From Acinetobacter sp. S54 (GTDB lineage Bacteria > Pseudomonadota > Gammaproteobacteria > Pseudomonadales > Moraxellaceae), in contig NZ_JACVUI010000010.1 in the NCBI RefSeq assembly GCF_016624945.1, positions 34,029-98,028 on the forward strand: a stretch of DNA of 64,000 nt, in the 5' to 3' direction. Shown one piece after another: positions 49,405 through 58,302 of the stretch. Position numbers and translations under genes: made by a program. Position 1 is the first letter of the stretch, and every line of letters begins with the position of its first letter. The notes under the pieces are model-generated. The model made no database searches, had not been told where the DNA came from, and was given only the letters and a program-made list of their open reading frames with translations.

Positions 49405-50859
49405 ATGTCGGAAGAACTACTTATTAATGTCACGCCTATGGAGTGTCGGGTGGCATTAATCCAAAACGGAACGGTCAATGAGTTATTTGTTGAGCGTACA
49501 GTTAAACGTGGCTTGGTGGGCAATATCTATACAGGAAAAGTGGTTCGTGTATTGCCGGGAATGCAGGCAGCTTTTGTTGATATAGGATTATCCCGAACTG
49601 CATTTTTACATATCAACGATATGGTTTGGTCACGTTCCCAACCGACTCCAAATGTCTTTGAACTTTTGCATCCTGGACAAATTCTTACGGTTCAAGTGAT
49701 GAAAGATATGTTGGGGACGAAAGGTGCTCGACTAAGTACAGATCTTTCTATTCCTTCACGTTATTTGGTTCTCATGCCTTATGGTAATCATATCGGGGTC
49801 TCGCAGAGAATTGAATCTGAAGAAGAACGTGATCGCTTGCGCAGTATGATTGAACGTATTCAGAAAGAACACCATTTGCCAGGGAGTGTGATTGTTCGCA
49901 CAGCCGCAGAAGGAATTGATGAAGCTTCGATTACACAAGATATGTGTTATCTGGCAAAGCTGTGGGAGTTTATTCAGCGTAAACAAAAAGGTGGCGTTGT
50001 TCCCAACCTTATTTTTGAAGAACTACCTTTGCCACAGCGGGTGATTCGTGATTTGGCCAATGAAGAAACGTCTAAAGTGTATGTCGATTCACGTGAAATT
50101 CATGCAAAACTAGTTGAGTTTATTGATGAATTTGTTCCTGATATTAAGAATCGTTTGATTCACTATCCGGGTGAACGTCCCTTATTTGATCTGTACAATG
50201 TTGAAGAGGATATTCAAAAGGCCTTACAGACCCGTGTGGCACTAAAATCTGGCGGCTACCTGATGATTGATCAGACTGAGGCCATGACTACGATTGATGT
50301 CAACACAGGTTCCTATGTAGGTGGGCGTAGTTTAGAAGACACAGTATTTAAAACTAATATGGAAGCGACACAAGTCATTGCGCGTCAGTTAAGACTTCGT
50401 AATCTAGGTGGCATTATCATTATTGATTTTATTGATATGCAGGAAGCTACGCATCGCGAAGAAGTCATGCGCCAGCTAGAAAAAATGCTAGAACGTGATC
50501 ATGCTAAAACCAAAATTACTCAGGTTTCTGAGCTGGGGTTAGTGGAAATGACTCGTAAACGTACACGTGAGTCGTTAGAACATTTACTTTGTGAGTCGTG
50601 CCCGACCTGTCAAGGACGAGGTTATGTGAAGACAGCGGAAACAGTGTGTTACGAGATATTTCGAGAAATTTTAAGATATACCCGGGCTTTTGAATCCAAG
50701 AGTGGCTTTACTGTCGTTGCTCATCCAGCGGTGATTGATCGATTATTAACTGCAGAAGCTACGGCTGTCGCAGATTTGGAGCATTTTGTGAATCGTGTCA
50801 TAAAATTTCAAGTCGAAAATTTATACACGCAAGAGCAATATGACATCATTTTAAGTTGA
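49405..50859 (+). CDS. rng: Ribonuclease G
   Basis: 484 residues from ATG 49405; a TTG 12 bases earlier is also in frame. S1 RNA-binding domain (GNIYTGKVVRVLPGMQAAFV), RNase H-like and DNase I-like regions with the catalytic aspartates in MTTIDVNTG and IIIDFIDM, and the zinc-link C-P-T-C-Q-G-R-G. It processes 16S rRNA 5' ends and mRNAs. The length and absence of a long unstructured tail separate it from RNase E. Last gene of the mre cluster. Confidence 0.96.
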   Translation: MSEELLINVTPMECRVALIQNGTVNELFVERTVKRGLVGNIYTGKVVRVLPGMQAAFVDIGLSRTAFLHINDMVWSRSQPTPNVFELLHPGQILTVQVMKDMLGTKGARLSTDLSIPSRYLVLMPYGNHIGVSQRIESEEERDRLRSMIERIQKEHHLPGSVIVRTAAEGIDEASITQDMCYLAKLWEFIQRKQKGGVVPNLIFEELPLPQRVIRDLANEETSKVYVDSREIHAKLVEFIDEFVPDIKNRLIHYPGERPLFDLYNVEEDIQKALQTRVALKSGGYLMIDQTEAMTTIDVNTGSYVGGRSLEDTVFKTNMEATQVIARQLRLRNLGGIIIIDFIDMQEATHREEVMRQLEKMLERDHAKTKITQVSELGLVEMTRKRTRESLEHLLCESCPTCQGRGYVKTAETVCYEIFREILRYTRAFESKSGFTVVAHPAVIDRLLTAEATAVADLEHFVNRVIKFQVENLYTQEQYDIILS

Positions 50860-50861
50860 AA

Positions 50862-50894
50862 TTGTAACAGGATTTCGCTTAATCCTTGTTACAA
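50862..50894 (+). terminator. Hairpin terminator after rng
   Basis: TTGTAACA-GGATT pairs with AATCC-TGTTACAA, with one bulged T and a short loop, followed by a T-rich stretch after a few bases. Confidence 0.65.
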
Positions 50895-50998
50895 CTGAAA
50901 TTTTACTTTCGCCTGCGAATTTTAAATACTAGACACATCCAGTAGCCAAAGACAAATTCTCCCTTTTTAGACGTCTTAGCAAGTAGAGGTTCTCTAGC

Positions 50999-51175
50999 AT
51001 GAATGTAAGTGAAAGATTACTTGGTCAAGGTTTGAAGCATGTGATGGACAGCAGCCATGTTGTAAACACGTGTTATATGGTGGACGATCAAGGTAAAGAA
51101 GTACAAATTACCACCGCGATGATTCGCTCAGTGTGTCATCAATTACTCAAACAATGTCGTACAATTAAAAAATAA
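50999..51175 (+). CDS. Small conserved-looking protein, 58 residues
   Basis: Starts MNVSERLLGQGLKHVMDSSH; AGAGG lies upstream of the ATG and a perfect terminator begins directly after the stop. The protein has a short strand region (HVVNTCYMVDDQGKEVQITT) followed by a helix (MIRSVCHQLLKQCRTIKK) and three cysteines. No signal peptide or membrane segment. Function unknown; the discrete transcription unit and clean signals make it a genuine small gene. Confidence 0.78.
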   Translation: MNVSERLLGQGLKHVMDSSHVVNTCYMVDDQGKEVQITTAMIRSVCHQLLKQCRTIKK

Positions 51176-51200
51176 GGGGCATATTCAAGCCCCTTTTTTT
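51176..51200 (+). terminator. Intrinsic terminator of the 58-codon gene
   Basis: GGGGC/GCCCC stem with an 8-base loop and a run of seven T residues, starting at the base after the stop codon. Confidence 0.9.
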
Positions 51201-51214
51201 AGCTTAATAAAAAC

Positions 51215-52612
51215 TTAACTGGCTGCAATTACTTCATTTTCCCGCTTTTGCATACTTTCTTTTTCAGCAATCAATTGTTCAAAACGAAGAATTTCATCTT
51301 CTAGATGCGTCAATAAGTTTTGCATGCGTGGTAATGCATTACGACAAGCCGTTAAGCCGACTTCAAGTTTATCTAGATAACTGGTCATCGTAATGTTAAG
51401 CGCCTGCCCATCTAACACAATTGACGCAGGGTAGAGTGCATCCAGTTTTGCTCCATTCCAATAAAGCGGCTCACGTGGGCCAGGAACATTGGAAATGACC
51501 AGATTAAATGCTTGATGTTTTGGCATCATACCAGAAAGAATATTAAGTCCAGCCGCACCGTATACCACAGCACTATAATTTAAAATCTGATCACTGGTCA
51601 TGCGTTTAAAGCGTTGTTTAGCATTCTGTACGCTGCGACGAATAATCTCAAGACGTTCTACAGGATCATCTTTGTGTGTCGCCAGATTGGCTAGAATCAT
51701 GGTGATTCGATTGCTTACGTCAGAGTCGTCACTGCGTAATGACGCTGGTACCATCGCAATTAATGGTTTATTCGGTAAACTTTGATGGCTAATCAGATAT
51801 TCACGTAAAGCGCCAGAACAAACCGCCAAAACAATATCATTAATCGTGACATCAAGAGATTTGGCAATTTGGCGAAAGCGATCCAGCTCAAACGATTGCG
51901 CTGCAAATCGACGCGAAGAACTAACCCGCTGATTTAGTATTGAACTAGGTGCCTGAAAACTCGATACATAATCTGGATTACGCCCAAAGTCTTTCAGCAA
52001 GGTTTGAGAAAGTTCTTGTATGACACGCGGTGCCGCTTCAAATTGACCTTTTAAACCTGTCAGGATTTTTTTGACTCGACCTGTTTTAGGTTCTTTCAAA
52101 CGCTTTGCCCGTTTCCCTTCAACACACCAAGGCGGAACGATACTTTTTTCTGTAGGATCATGCGACAATGATTTCTCAATCAAGCGCATACCTGCTACGC
52201 CATCCACCATTGCATGATGGATTTTGAAGTACATAGCAAAACGGTTGCCTTCAATTCCTTCAATGATATTGCATGTCCAGAGCGGCTTTGCCCGATCAAT
52301 AAGGGTACTATGTTCCTGAGAAATATAGATTAATAACTCACGAATACGTCCCGGATGCGGCAGAGAAACATGACGAAAATGATGATCGAGATCAAACTCT
52401 TCATCTTCATCCCAAAACAGACCATTCAGGCGATTGTTAAAGGGTGGAACAGGAATTGACTTGGATTTGCGAATATCATCCACCAGATCCTGCATAAATG
52501 TATCTGGAGCATTTTCTGGAATTTCAAATAAAAACAGACCCCCTACGTGCATAGGTTGTTGTCTTTTTTCAAGTGATAAGAAAATGAAGTCAATGGGATG
52601 TAATGGGCGCAT
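51215..52612 (-). CDS. Wax ester synthase/diacylglycerol acyltransferase (WS/DGAT)
   Basis: 465 residues. The catalytic HHxxxDG motif is H-H-A-M-V-D-G (residues 132-138). The start MRPLHPIDFIFLSLEKRQQP and the downstream NVPGPREPLYWNGAKL motif closely follow the well-studied WS/DGAT of Acinetobacter baylyi (AtfA), though with many substitutions. It makes wax esters and triacylglycerol from fatty alcohol or diacylglycerol and acyl-CoA at the inner membrane, storing carbon under nitrogen limitation. Monocistronic. Confidence 0.95.
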   Translation of the reverse strand: MRPLHPIDFIFLSLEKRQQPMHVGGLFLFEIPENAPDTFMQDLVDDIRKSKSIPVPPFNNRLNGLFWDEDEEFDLDHHFRHVSLPHPGRIRELLIYISQEHSTLIDRAKPLWTCNIIEGIEGNRFAMYFKIHHAMVDGVAGMRLIEKSLSHDPTEKSIVPPWCVEGKRAKRLKEPKTGRVKKILTGLKGQFEAAPRVIQELSQTLLKDFGRNPDYVSSFQAPSSILNQRVSSSRRFAAQSFELDRFRQIAKSLDVTINDIVLAVCSGALREYLISHQSLPNKPLIAMVPASLRSDDSDVSNRITMILANLATHKDDPVERLEIIRRSVQNAKQRFKRMTSDQILNYSAVVYGAAGLNILSGMMPKHQAFNLVISNVPGPREPLYWNGAKLDALYPASIVLDGQALNITMTSYLDKLEVGLTACRNALPRMQNLLTHLEDEILRFEQLIAEKESMQKRENEVIAAS

Positions 52613-52917
52613 AGCTTGGATTGCCTCACTGCAATTATATCAATAACCTTTGATGAGCTAAGTTTTTAGAATTATAGAACACGTATCAGGTATAAGTGTA
52701 TGACTAGTATATAAGCAACAATGTACATAAAGCCAATAAATTGTGAAGAATGGCGGGGTTATAAAAAATTCTAGATATTTTTATAAATTTAAATTTATTG
52801 AGCAAATGCTTTATTAGTTTAAAAGAAAGAAATTAATAGGAATGTTAGGTATTAAGTCATTCAAAGACAGTCGCCTAAATGACTGTCTTTACCATATAGA
52901 TTGATATTTCCAACCGA
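52613..52917. other. Gap between the WS/DGAT gene and cysH
   Basis: 305 AT-rich bases holding the WS/DGAT promoter region. Near cysH there is a 10-bp inverted repeat, aaagacagtc / gactgtcttt (52862-52889), with an 8-base loop, which probably ends the cysH transcript. I see no ORF. Confidence 0.6.
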
Positions 52918-53538
52918 TTAATGACTAAGGTGTAAACCGCATTCACGGTGTTCTTCACCTTTAGTTGGGTCAAAATAGTCTTCATTATCAGGCAGATTAT
53001 GTTTTTGCATATATTCCCAAAGATCTTTAGATGTCCATTTGAGTAAAGGAGCAACCTTAATCAGTCCATCTGGGTTAATACTGACCGCATCCATTTCTGC
53101 ACGAACAGCAGTATCTGTTGCACGTAATGCAGTGAACCAGACTTTAGGTGCCGTTTCACGTAGTGCGCGCTCAAAAGGTTCTAACTTTACTTCTGCGGTG
53201 AATGCTTCATGTTTAGGATCGTCCAGAGCGGGTACTGATCCCTCCAATGCCTCTCGGTGAGCACGGGAACGTTTTGGTAGATAAGTAAGTAGATTTAGAT
53301 GAAGTAATTTACTAATTTCATCAACATATTTATAGGTGGTTTCGGTGTTGTAACCATTATCCATCCATACCACCTGAATGTCGGGTTTAACACGCGTAAG
53401 CATATGCAAAATCACCGCTTCAAACGGACGAAAATTGGTAGTGACAATTGCTTTTTCATTTAGGCTAAGTGCCCATTCAATCAGCTTTTCGGCATCATCG
53501 CCTAATTCTGCATTGATACGATCTAAATCTAAACTCAT
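52918..53538 (-). CDS. cysH: Phosphoadenosine phosphosulfate reductase CysH
   Basis: 206 residues. Adenine nucleotide alpha-hydrolase fold with KAIVTTNFRPFEAVILHML, VVWMDNGYNTETTYKYV and WFTALRATDTAVRAEM, and the redox cysteine in the C-terminal E-C-G-L-H (Cys 200). This is the only cysteine in the protein. The CC...CxxC iron-sulfur motif of APS reductases is therefore missing, arguing for a PAPS-type enzyme using thioredoxin. It is far from the cysI/DUF934 genes at the window start. Confidence 0.92.
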   Translation of the reverse strand: MSLDLDRINAELGDDAEKLIEWALSLNEKAIVTTNFRPFEAVILHMLTRVKPDIQVVWMDNGYNTETTYKYVDEISKLLHLNLLTYLPKRSRAHREALEGSVPALDDPKHEAFTAEVKLEPFERALRETAPKVWFTALRATDTAVRAEMDAVSINPDGLIKVAPLLKWTSKDLWEYMQKHNLPDNEDYFDPTKGEEHRECGLHLSH

Positions 53539-53698
53539 TCCAGTGTTGCCTTATCAGATGTCAACTCATTTTGCAGATTATTATAATCTATTTCGGAGCG
53601 TCAACCTGAATAATCAGTCAATTTGAATCTAAAAGATCATGTTTACAAGAAAATCTACATGCTAAACTAATGCAATTTTTAAATCCGCTGGAGTAAGC

Positions 53699-54316
53699 AT
53701 GGAAATCGTTTGTTTAGACTTGGAAGGGGTTTTGGTTCCTGAAATCTGGATTAATTTCGCAAAAAAAACGGGAATCAAAGAGCTTGAAGCCACCACACGC
53801 GATATTCCAGATTATGATGTGTTAATGACACAGCGCTTAAATATTTTAAAACAACATGGTTTAGGCTTAAACGATATTCAGGCTGTAATTGCGGAAATGG
53901 GACCGTTACCGGGCGCAAAAGAGTTTGTGGAATGGGTACGTACCCATTTCCAATTGATCATTCTTTCAGATACATTTTATGAGTTTGCTCATCCCTTAAT
54001 GCAACAATTAGGTTGGCCAACAATTTTCTGTCACAAGTTAGAGATAGATGATAACGGTATGATTACTGCTTACAAACTTCGCCAGCCAGATCAAAAACGA
54101 GAAGCGGTTAAAGCGTTACATGGCTTGAATTTTCGTGTGATCGCAGCGGGTGATTCTTATAATGACACTACAATGCTGGGTGAAGCAGATCATGGTTTCT
54201 TATTTGATGCGCCAGACAATGTCATTGCTGAATTTCCTCAATTCCCAGCCATTCATGGCTATGAGGCATTGAAAGAAGCCATCCGTTCAGTTTCTCAGCG
54301 TAATATCCCTGCTTAA
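53699..54316 (+). CDS. thrH: Bifunctional phosphoserine phosphatase/homoserine phosphotransferase ThrH
   Basis: 205 residues, HAD superfamily. The ThrH-type nucleophile motif is C-L-D-L-E-G-V-L-V-P-E rather than the D-x-D-G-T of ordinary SerB, followed by SDTFYEFA (motif II), the QKREAVKAL lysine and AAGDSYNDTTML (motif III). It dephosphorylates phosphoserine and can transfer the phosphate to homoserine, linking serine and threonine synthesis. A perfect 18-base palindrome lies inside the gene (53931-53948). Confidence 0.93.
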   Translation: MEIVCLDLEGVLVPEIWINFAKKTGIKELEATTRDIPDYDVLMTQRLNILKQHGLGLNDIQAVIAEMGPLPGAKEFVEWVRTHFQLIILSDTFYEFAHPLMQQLGWPTIFCHKLEIDDNGMITAYKLRQPDQKREAVKALHGLNFRVIAAGDSYNDTTMLGEADHGFLFDAPDNVIAEFPQFPAIHGYEALKEAIRSVSQRNIPA

Positions 54317-54335
54317 TCGTTTTGTTTGATAAAGC

Positions 54336-54368
54336 AAAACTAAAGGTGCTCAAAGCGCCTTTAGTTTT
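54336..54368. terminator. Terminator between thrH and the FadL-like gene
   Basis: A 15-bp stem (aaaactaaaggtgct / agcgcctttagtttt, one U-G pair) with a 3-base loop; usable by both convergent genes. Confidence 0.9.
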
Positions 54369-54393
54369 AGGTATTATTTTTTAGGTTTATGAT

Positions 54394-55902
54394 TTAGAAG
54401 CGATAACCGATTTTTAAACCATAAGCGATTGCATCATTGTCTTTAAAATCTGCAACATATTCACCGCCACCTGCTTGGGCACCTGTTTGTGCTTTAGCAT
54501 CGCCCAACCAGAAATATTTTACCCCACCCGCGATGAAATAATTTGGAGCTGGACTGAATTGGACACCTAAGCCCACATTCCAATAACCTTCTGTTGGTCC
54601 AAGTGTTGTAACAGGATTACCTGAACCAGAATCCCAACCGACAGAGACATTCCCAGCCCATTGTTCATTTAACTTGCGACCAACACCGACATTTGCAGAC
54701 CATTGATCATCTGAATATTGTACCAAATTGAAACCATTTGGTCGGTTTACTAATGGTCCAATCGCTTCTGAAATTAGACCAAACTTATAAGGTTGAATTG
54801 AGAAGTTTTTCCAGTTCACCCAACGTACATTGGCAAAGGCAACTGTATCAGCCATAATTCCTGTCTGGAAATCAAGATTGACGGATTGAGGAGTTGTAAT
54901 TTTTGTTTTACCAGAAGCTGCTGCAATCGCCTGAGCCGCCGCCGCCCCATTGCTGCCTAGTAACGCAAGCGCTGGTAGAGTTGGAATATTTTCATTAATA
55001 TTTACATCATGATCAATTTCAGAACGATAAGTTAATGATGCTTTTAATGCAATTTCTGGGATTTGAAATGCCAAACCTGCTAACCATCCCACACCGCTTG
55101 TTTCTTTGATATTTGCGTCATAACCATTGTAAAGACTATAAGCTTGACCACGTAAGCTTACATTTCCTTTAACAGTTTGATAGACAGGTCCACCATAAAT
55201 ATTCCAGTTCTGATTTGGTTGAAAACCCAATACCATAGATAGATTTTGAGTATCAACTTCAACTTTGGTATTGCCTTTACCTAAAGTGCTGTTTACTGCA
55301 TTAATGCCAGCATCGACTTGATTAGTGATGCCTTGTTTTACACCAGTATCGATTGTATTTTTAACAGTTTCGTTATTGTTATAACCGTTCAAAGTTTGCT
55401 GATATATAGCCTGACCTTGTGTAGTTGAAAGATCAATACCTTGTGATTGTAAAGCTAAACCTACCCGCTGCTCTGCAGTTAAAGCATTAAAGGTTGAGTT
55501 AATTGTACTATCACGGATTGCATTTAAACGTTCAGCTGGCAAAATTGTATCTGTTGCTGGATTTGATACAAATACGTTATTACCTGAATACTCGGCTTTT
55601 GCTCCAAATGGCTGATCGTAAAGTAAGCCGAATGAAAAATTATTAGTGAGTTGAAGTTTTATGGCTGCATTTGGGAAATAATAGTCTTCAGCCATATCGC
55701 CTATATTGCGTCTTGTTTCACTAGTACCAGCTTCTTGTCCTGATACATTCGGGTCTAAAAATGAAATGCCAGCTTCAAAATAGTTGCCTGGCTGTAAAAA
55801 AGCAGACATTGATTGTCCAGAGCGGTCCATAGCAGCTGCAAAAACCCCTGTTGCAGGTAGTGATGCCAAGATCATAGCGGTTGTTAAATGTTTTAATTTC
55901 AT
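54394..55902 (-). CDS. OmpP1/FadL-family outer membrane porin
   Basis: 502 residues with signal peptide MKLKHLTTAMILASLPATGVFA. The mature N-terminus contains the hatch region (AMDRSGQSMSAFLQPGNYFE) and AGISFLDPNVSG; the 14-stranded barrel ends in the aromatic signal YGLKIGYRF. FadL proteins take up long-chain fatty acids or other hydrophobic molecules. Unusual is a helical, Asn/Thr/Gln-rich insertion of about 90 residues (roughly 115-210) in an early extracellular loop. Preceded by a 541-base AT-rich gap. Confidence 0.88.
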   Translation of the reverse strand: MKLKHLTTAMILASLPATGVFAAAMDRSGQSMSAFLQPGNYFEAGISFLDPNVSGQEAGTSETRRNIGDMAEDYYFPNAAIKLQLTNNFSFGLLYDQPFGAKAEYSGNNVFVSNPATDTILPAERLNAIRDSTINSTFNALTAEQRVGLALQSQGIDLSTTQGQAIYQQTLNGYNNNETVKNTIDTGVKQGITNQVDAGINAVNSTLGKGNTKVEVDTQNLSMVLGFQPNQNWNIYGGPVYQTVKGNVSLRGQAYSLYNGYDANIKETSGVGWLAGLAFQIPEIALKASLTYRSEIDHDVNINENIPTLPALALLGSNGAAAAQAIAAASGKTKITTPQSVNLDFQTGIMADTVAFANVRWVNWKNFSIQPYKFGLISEAIGPLVNRPNGFNLVQYSDDQWSANVGVGRKLNEQWAGNVSVGWDSGSGNPVTTLGPTEGYWNVGLGVQFSPAPNYFIAGGVKYFWLGDAKAQTGAQAGGGEYVADFKDNDAIAYGLKIGYRF

Positions 55903-56443
55903 TCAAATCTTTCCTTGAACAACAAAATAATTTATTGCTTATTTCCAAGCATTTACATTTTTAATTTTGGAGAAATGAGTTTAATGTATCTGTATTCATC
56001 CTTACTCCATGCAACAAAAATAACACAATTAAAATAAGAGTAAATGCTCTATAAGGCTACATAAGTTAAAAAAATAATACTTGCAATAGTTTGATACTAT
56101 TTTCTTAACAGTATTAAAAAATAAAACAATAATTAAGTTTTTATAAATCAATAGTTTGAAATTATTTTTTAAATATACGATTGTCTTTTTTTACTGAAAA
56201 AGTGGACGCTATAGTCAAAGATTTTTATTTTTAATTAAGATCTAAATTTTCATTTGTCTGTTATTTGTCCATTTCTGTGAGGGTGATTTGTTTTTTTGCG
56301 TATTTTATTTAAGTTTAATTTAAGATTTTTATTTTTTTGCTATAAGCGAAAATCTTCAGAAATACTTAATAAAAAGAATAGACCACCTAGTCGATATTTT
56401 TAAAAGTCCATTTATTAATTTCACCTCTATTAAAAGAAAGGTT
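55903..56443. other. AT-rich intergenic region upstream of the FadL-like gene
   Basis: 541 bases, very AT-rich with several A and T runs, holding the promoter region of the FadL-like porin and the downstream end of the VOC gene. I find no ORF with a ribosome binding site, no repeat family and no RNA that I can support. Confidence 0.5.
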
Positions 56444-56890
56444 TTATTCCATTCCTAATTGACAATTCACCATCCATTTTATACCAAATTGATCAGTAAA
56501 CGCGCCATACAATGCACCCCAAAAGGTTTTTTGTAGTGGCATTTCGACTAATCCTGCCATCGATAAAAGATTAAATAATCGACGAGTTTCTGTTTCATCA
56601 TTTTCTAAATTAATTGAAATATAGTGGTTATTTCCTTTATTTAAAATCGCATTTGCTGGACTGCAAAACTGTTCATTGACATCTGAACCCATAAGAACTG
56701 TAAATTCATTAATAGTCAAAGAAACATGCAATATCAAGTTTCTTTGGGACTCTGATAAGACCACGCCATCTTGTGCGGGTAGGTCTGCGTATCGAGTCAT
56801 CATGGCAAATTCGCCACCAAAAACAGATTGGTAAAAATTAAAAGCGGCTTCGGCTTCACCATTAAAGTTGAGGTAATGATTGAGTTGCAT
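56444..56890 (-). CDS. VOC family protein (PhnB/3-demethylubiquinone methyltransferase-like)
   Basis: 148 residues, one glyoxalase/VOC fold. The PhnB-type pattern is visible: LNHYLNFNGEAEAAFNFYQ, VFGGEF, HVSLTINEFTVLMGSD, NHYISINLEN and the final TFWGALYGAFTDQFGIKWMV. Members of this group lack an assigned reaction despite the historical PhnB name. Monocistronic. Confidence 0.88.
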   Translation of the reverse strand: MQLNHYLNFNGEAEAAFNFYQSVFGGEFAMMTRYADLPAQDGVVLSESQRNLILHVSLTINEFTVLMGSDVNEQFCSPANAILNKGNNHYISINLENDETETRRLFNLLSMAGLVEMPLQKTFWGALYGAFTDQFGIKWMVNCQLGME

Positions 56891-56982
56891 AGGGAATTGT
56901 CCTGATTATTTTTATTGTTACCTCATTAATGTAATTTAGAGTTAGATAAAAAACAGTCTAATTTTGTATCTACACCACAAAA

Positions 56983-57002
56983 AATCCCGCCGAAGCGGGA
57001 TT
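56983..57002. terminator. Terminator of the thiolase gene
   Basis: AATCCCGC/GCGGGATT with a CGAA loop, 15 bases after the thiolase stop; on the minus strand it runs into a TTTTTGTGG tail. Confidence 0.82.
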
Positions 57003-57017
57003 AAAAATTATGAAGAC

Positions 57018-58199
57018 TTAAAGTAATTCTATGGCAATAGCCGTTGCTTCCCCTCCGCCGATACACAATGCAGCAATCCCTTTTTTCCCACCGGTGCGTT
57101 TTAGTGCATGTATTAATGTCAAAATAATACGCGAACCAGTCGAACCTACAGGATGTCCTAAAGCACAGGCACCGCCATTAATATTGACTTTTTCAGCATC
57201 AAGTTTGAAATCATCGATGGCACACATTGTCACCATGGCAAATGCTTCATTGATTTCCCAAAGATCGACATCTTGAGCATCCCAACCCGCTTTTTTAAGG
57301 ACTTTGTCAATTGCGCCAACAGGGGCAATAGTAAATTCAGATGGGTGTTGAGAGTTGGATGCAGTTGCTACAATTTTGGCTAAAGGTTGTAAACCGCGTT
57401 GATTAGCAATTTCACTAGAAGTTAGTACCAGTGCTGAAGCACCATCTGAAATTGAACTAGCATTGGCTGCAGTAATTGTTCCATCTTTGGCAAAAGCCGG
57501 TTTTAAAGATGGGATTTTATCAATTTTAGCATTTAAAGGTTGTTCATCCTGATCAATTGTAATGTCACCTTTACGTGATGAAACAGTGACAGGAACAATC
57601 TCATCCTTAAAATAGCCTTCGGTGATCGCTGTTTGAGCTCGCTTAAGTGAACGAATGGCAAATTCATCCATTTGTTCTCGAGTATAGCTGCGAGTATTGG
57701 CCATATCCTGAGCAAAGGAACCCATTAAACGACCTGTTTCAGCATCTTCAAGACCATCAAAAAACATATGATCTTTAATTTCACCATGACCCATACGATA
57801 TCCTGCCCGAGCTTTAGGCAAAATATAGGGTGCATTTGTCATTGATTCCATACCGCCAGCAACGACAATTCCAGCACTTCCTGCTTTGATCATATCTGTA
57901 GCTTGCATAACAGCTTTCATGCCAGAACCACACAGTTTATTAATGGTTACAGCACCAGTAGAATCAGGTAGCCCCGCTTTACGCATGGCTTGACGGGCAG
58001 GACCCTGTTTTAGACCCGCGGGTAACACGCATCCCATAATCACTTCTTCAATATCTGCTGGTACTAAGCCAGCACGTTGAACAGCTTCACGTATAGTAAC
58101 GGCACCCAGTTCAGGTGCTGTCGAAGATGCTAAAACGCCTTGAAAGCCGCCCATTGCTGTACGTGCGCCATTTATAATTACAATATCTGTCACAATCAT
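57018..58199 (-). CDS. Acetyl-CoA C-acetyltransferase (thiolase)
   Basis: 393 residues from ATG 58199 (MIVTDIVIINGARTAMGGFQ); GTG 58214 is in frame but would overrun the ribosome binding site GGGAG. The nucleophile cysteine is in INKLCGSGMKAV, the catalytic histidine in NGGACALGHPVGSTGSR, and the acid/base cysteine in ALCIGGGEATA. It condenses or cleaves acetoacetyl-CoA. Sequence fits biosynthetic acetoacetyl-CoA thiolases (AtoB/PhaA). No other fatty acid or PHA gene adjoins it. Confidence 0.93.
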   Translation of the reverse strand: MIVTDIVIINGARTAMGGFQGVLASSTAPELGAVTIREAVQRAGLVPADIEEVIMGCVLPAGLKQGPARQAMRKAGLPDSTGAVTINKLCGSGMKAVMQATDMIKAGSAGIVVAGGMESMTNAPYILPKARAGYRMGHGEIKDHMFFDGLEDAETGRLMGSFAQDMANTRSYTREQMDEFAIRSLKRAQTAITEGYFKDEIVPVTVSSRKGDITIDQDEQPLNAKIDKIPSLKPAFAKDGTITAANASSISDGASALVLTSSEIANQRGLQPLAKIVATASNSQHPSEFTIAPVGAIDKVLKKAGWDAQDVDLWEINEAFAMVTMCAIDDFKLDAEKVNINGGACALGHPVGSTGSRIILTLIHALKRTGGKKGIAALCIGGGEATAIAIELL

Positions 58200-58302
58200 T
58201 TCTCCCAAAATCACTTAATAATTACGTTTTCAAAGCAGTATAGTAAAAAAGTAGATTGATAAAAGTGACCTAAAAGACCACAACCTCGACTGCCCAGTTT
58301 TC

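Noticed and set aside
53931..53948. Reading the thrH palindrome as an attachment or transposon site
   Set aside because: No flanking duplication, integrase or disrupted reading frame; thrH is intact.
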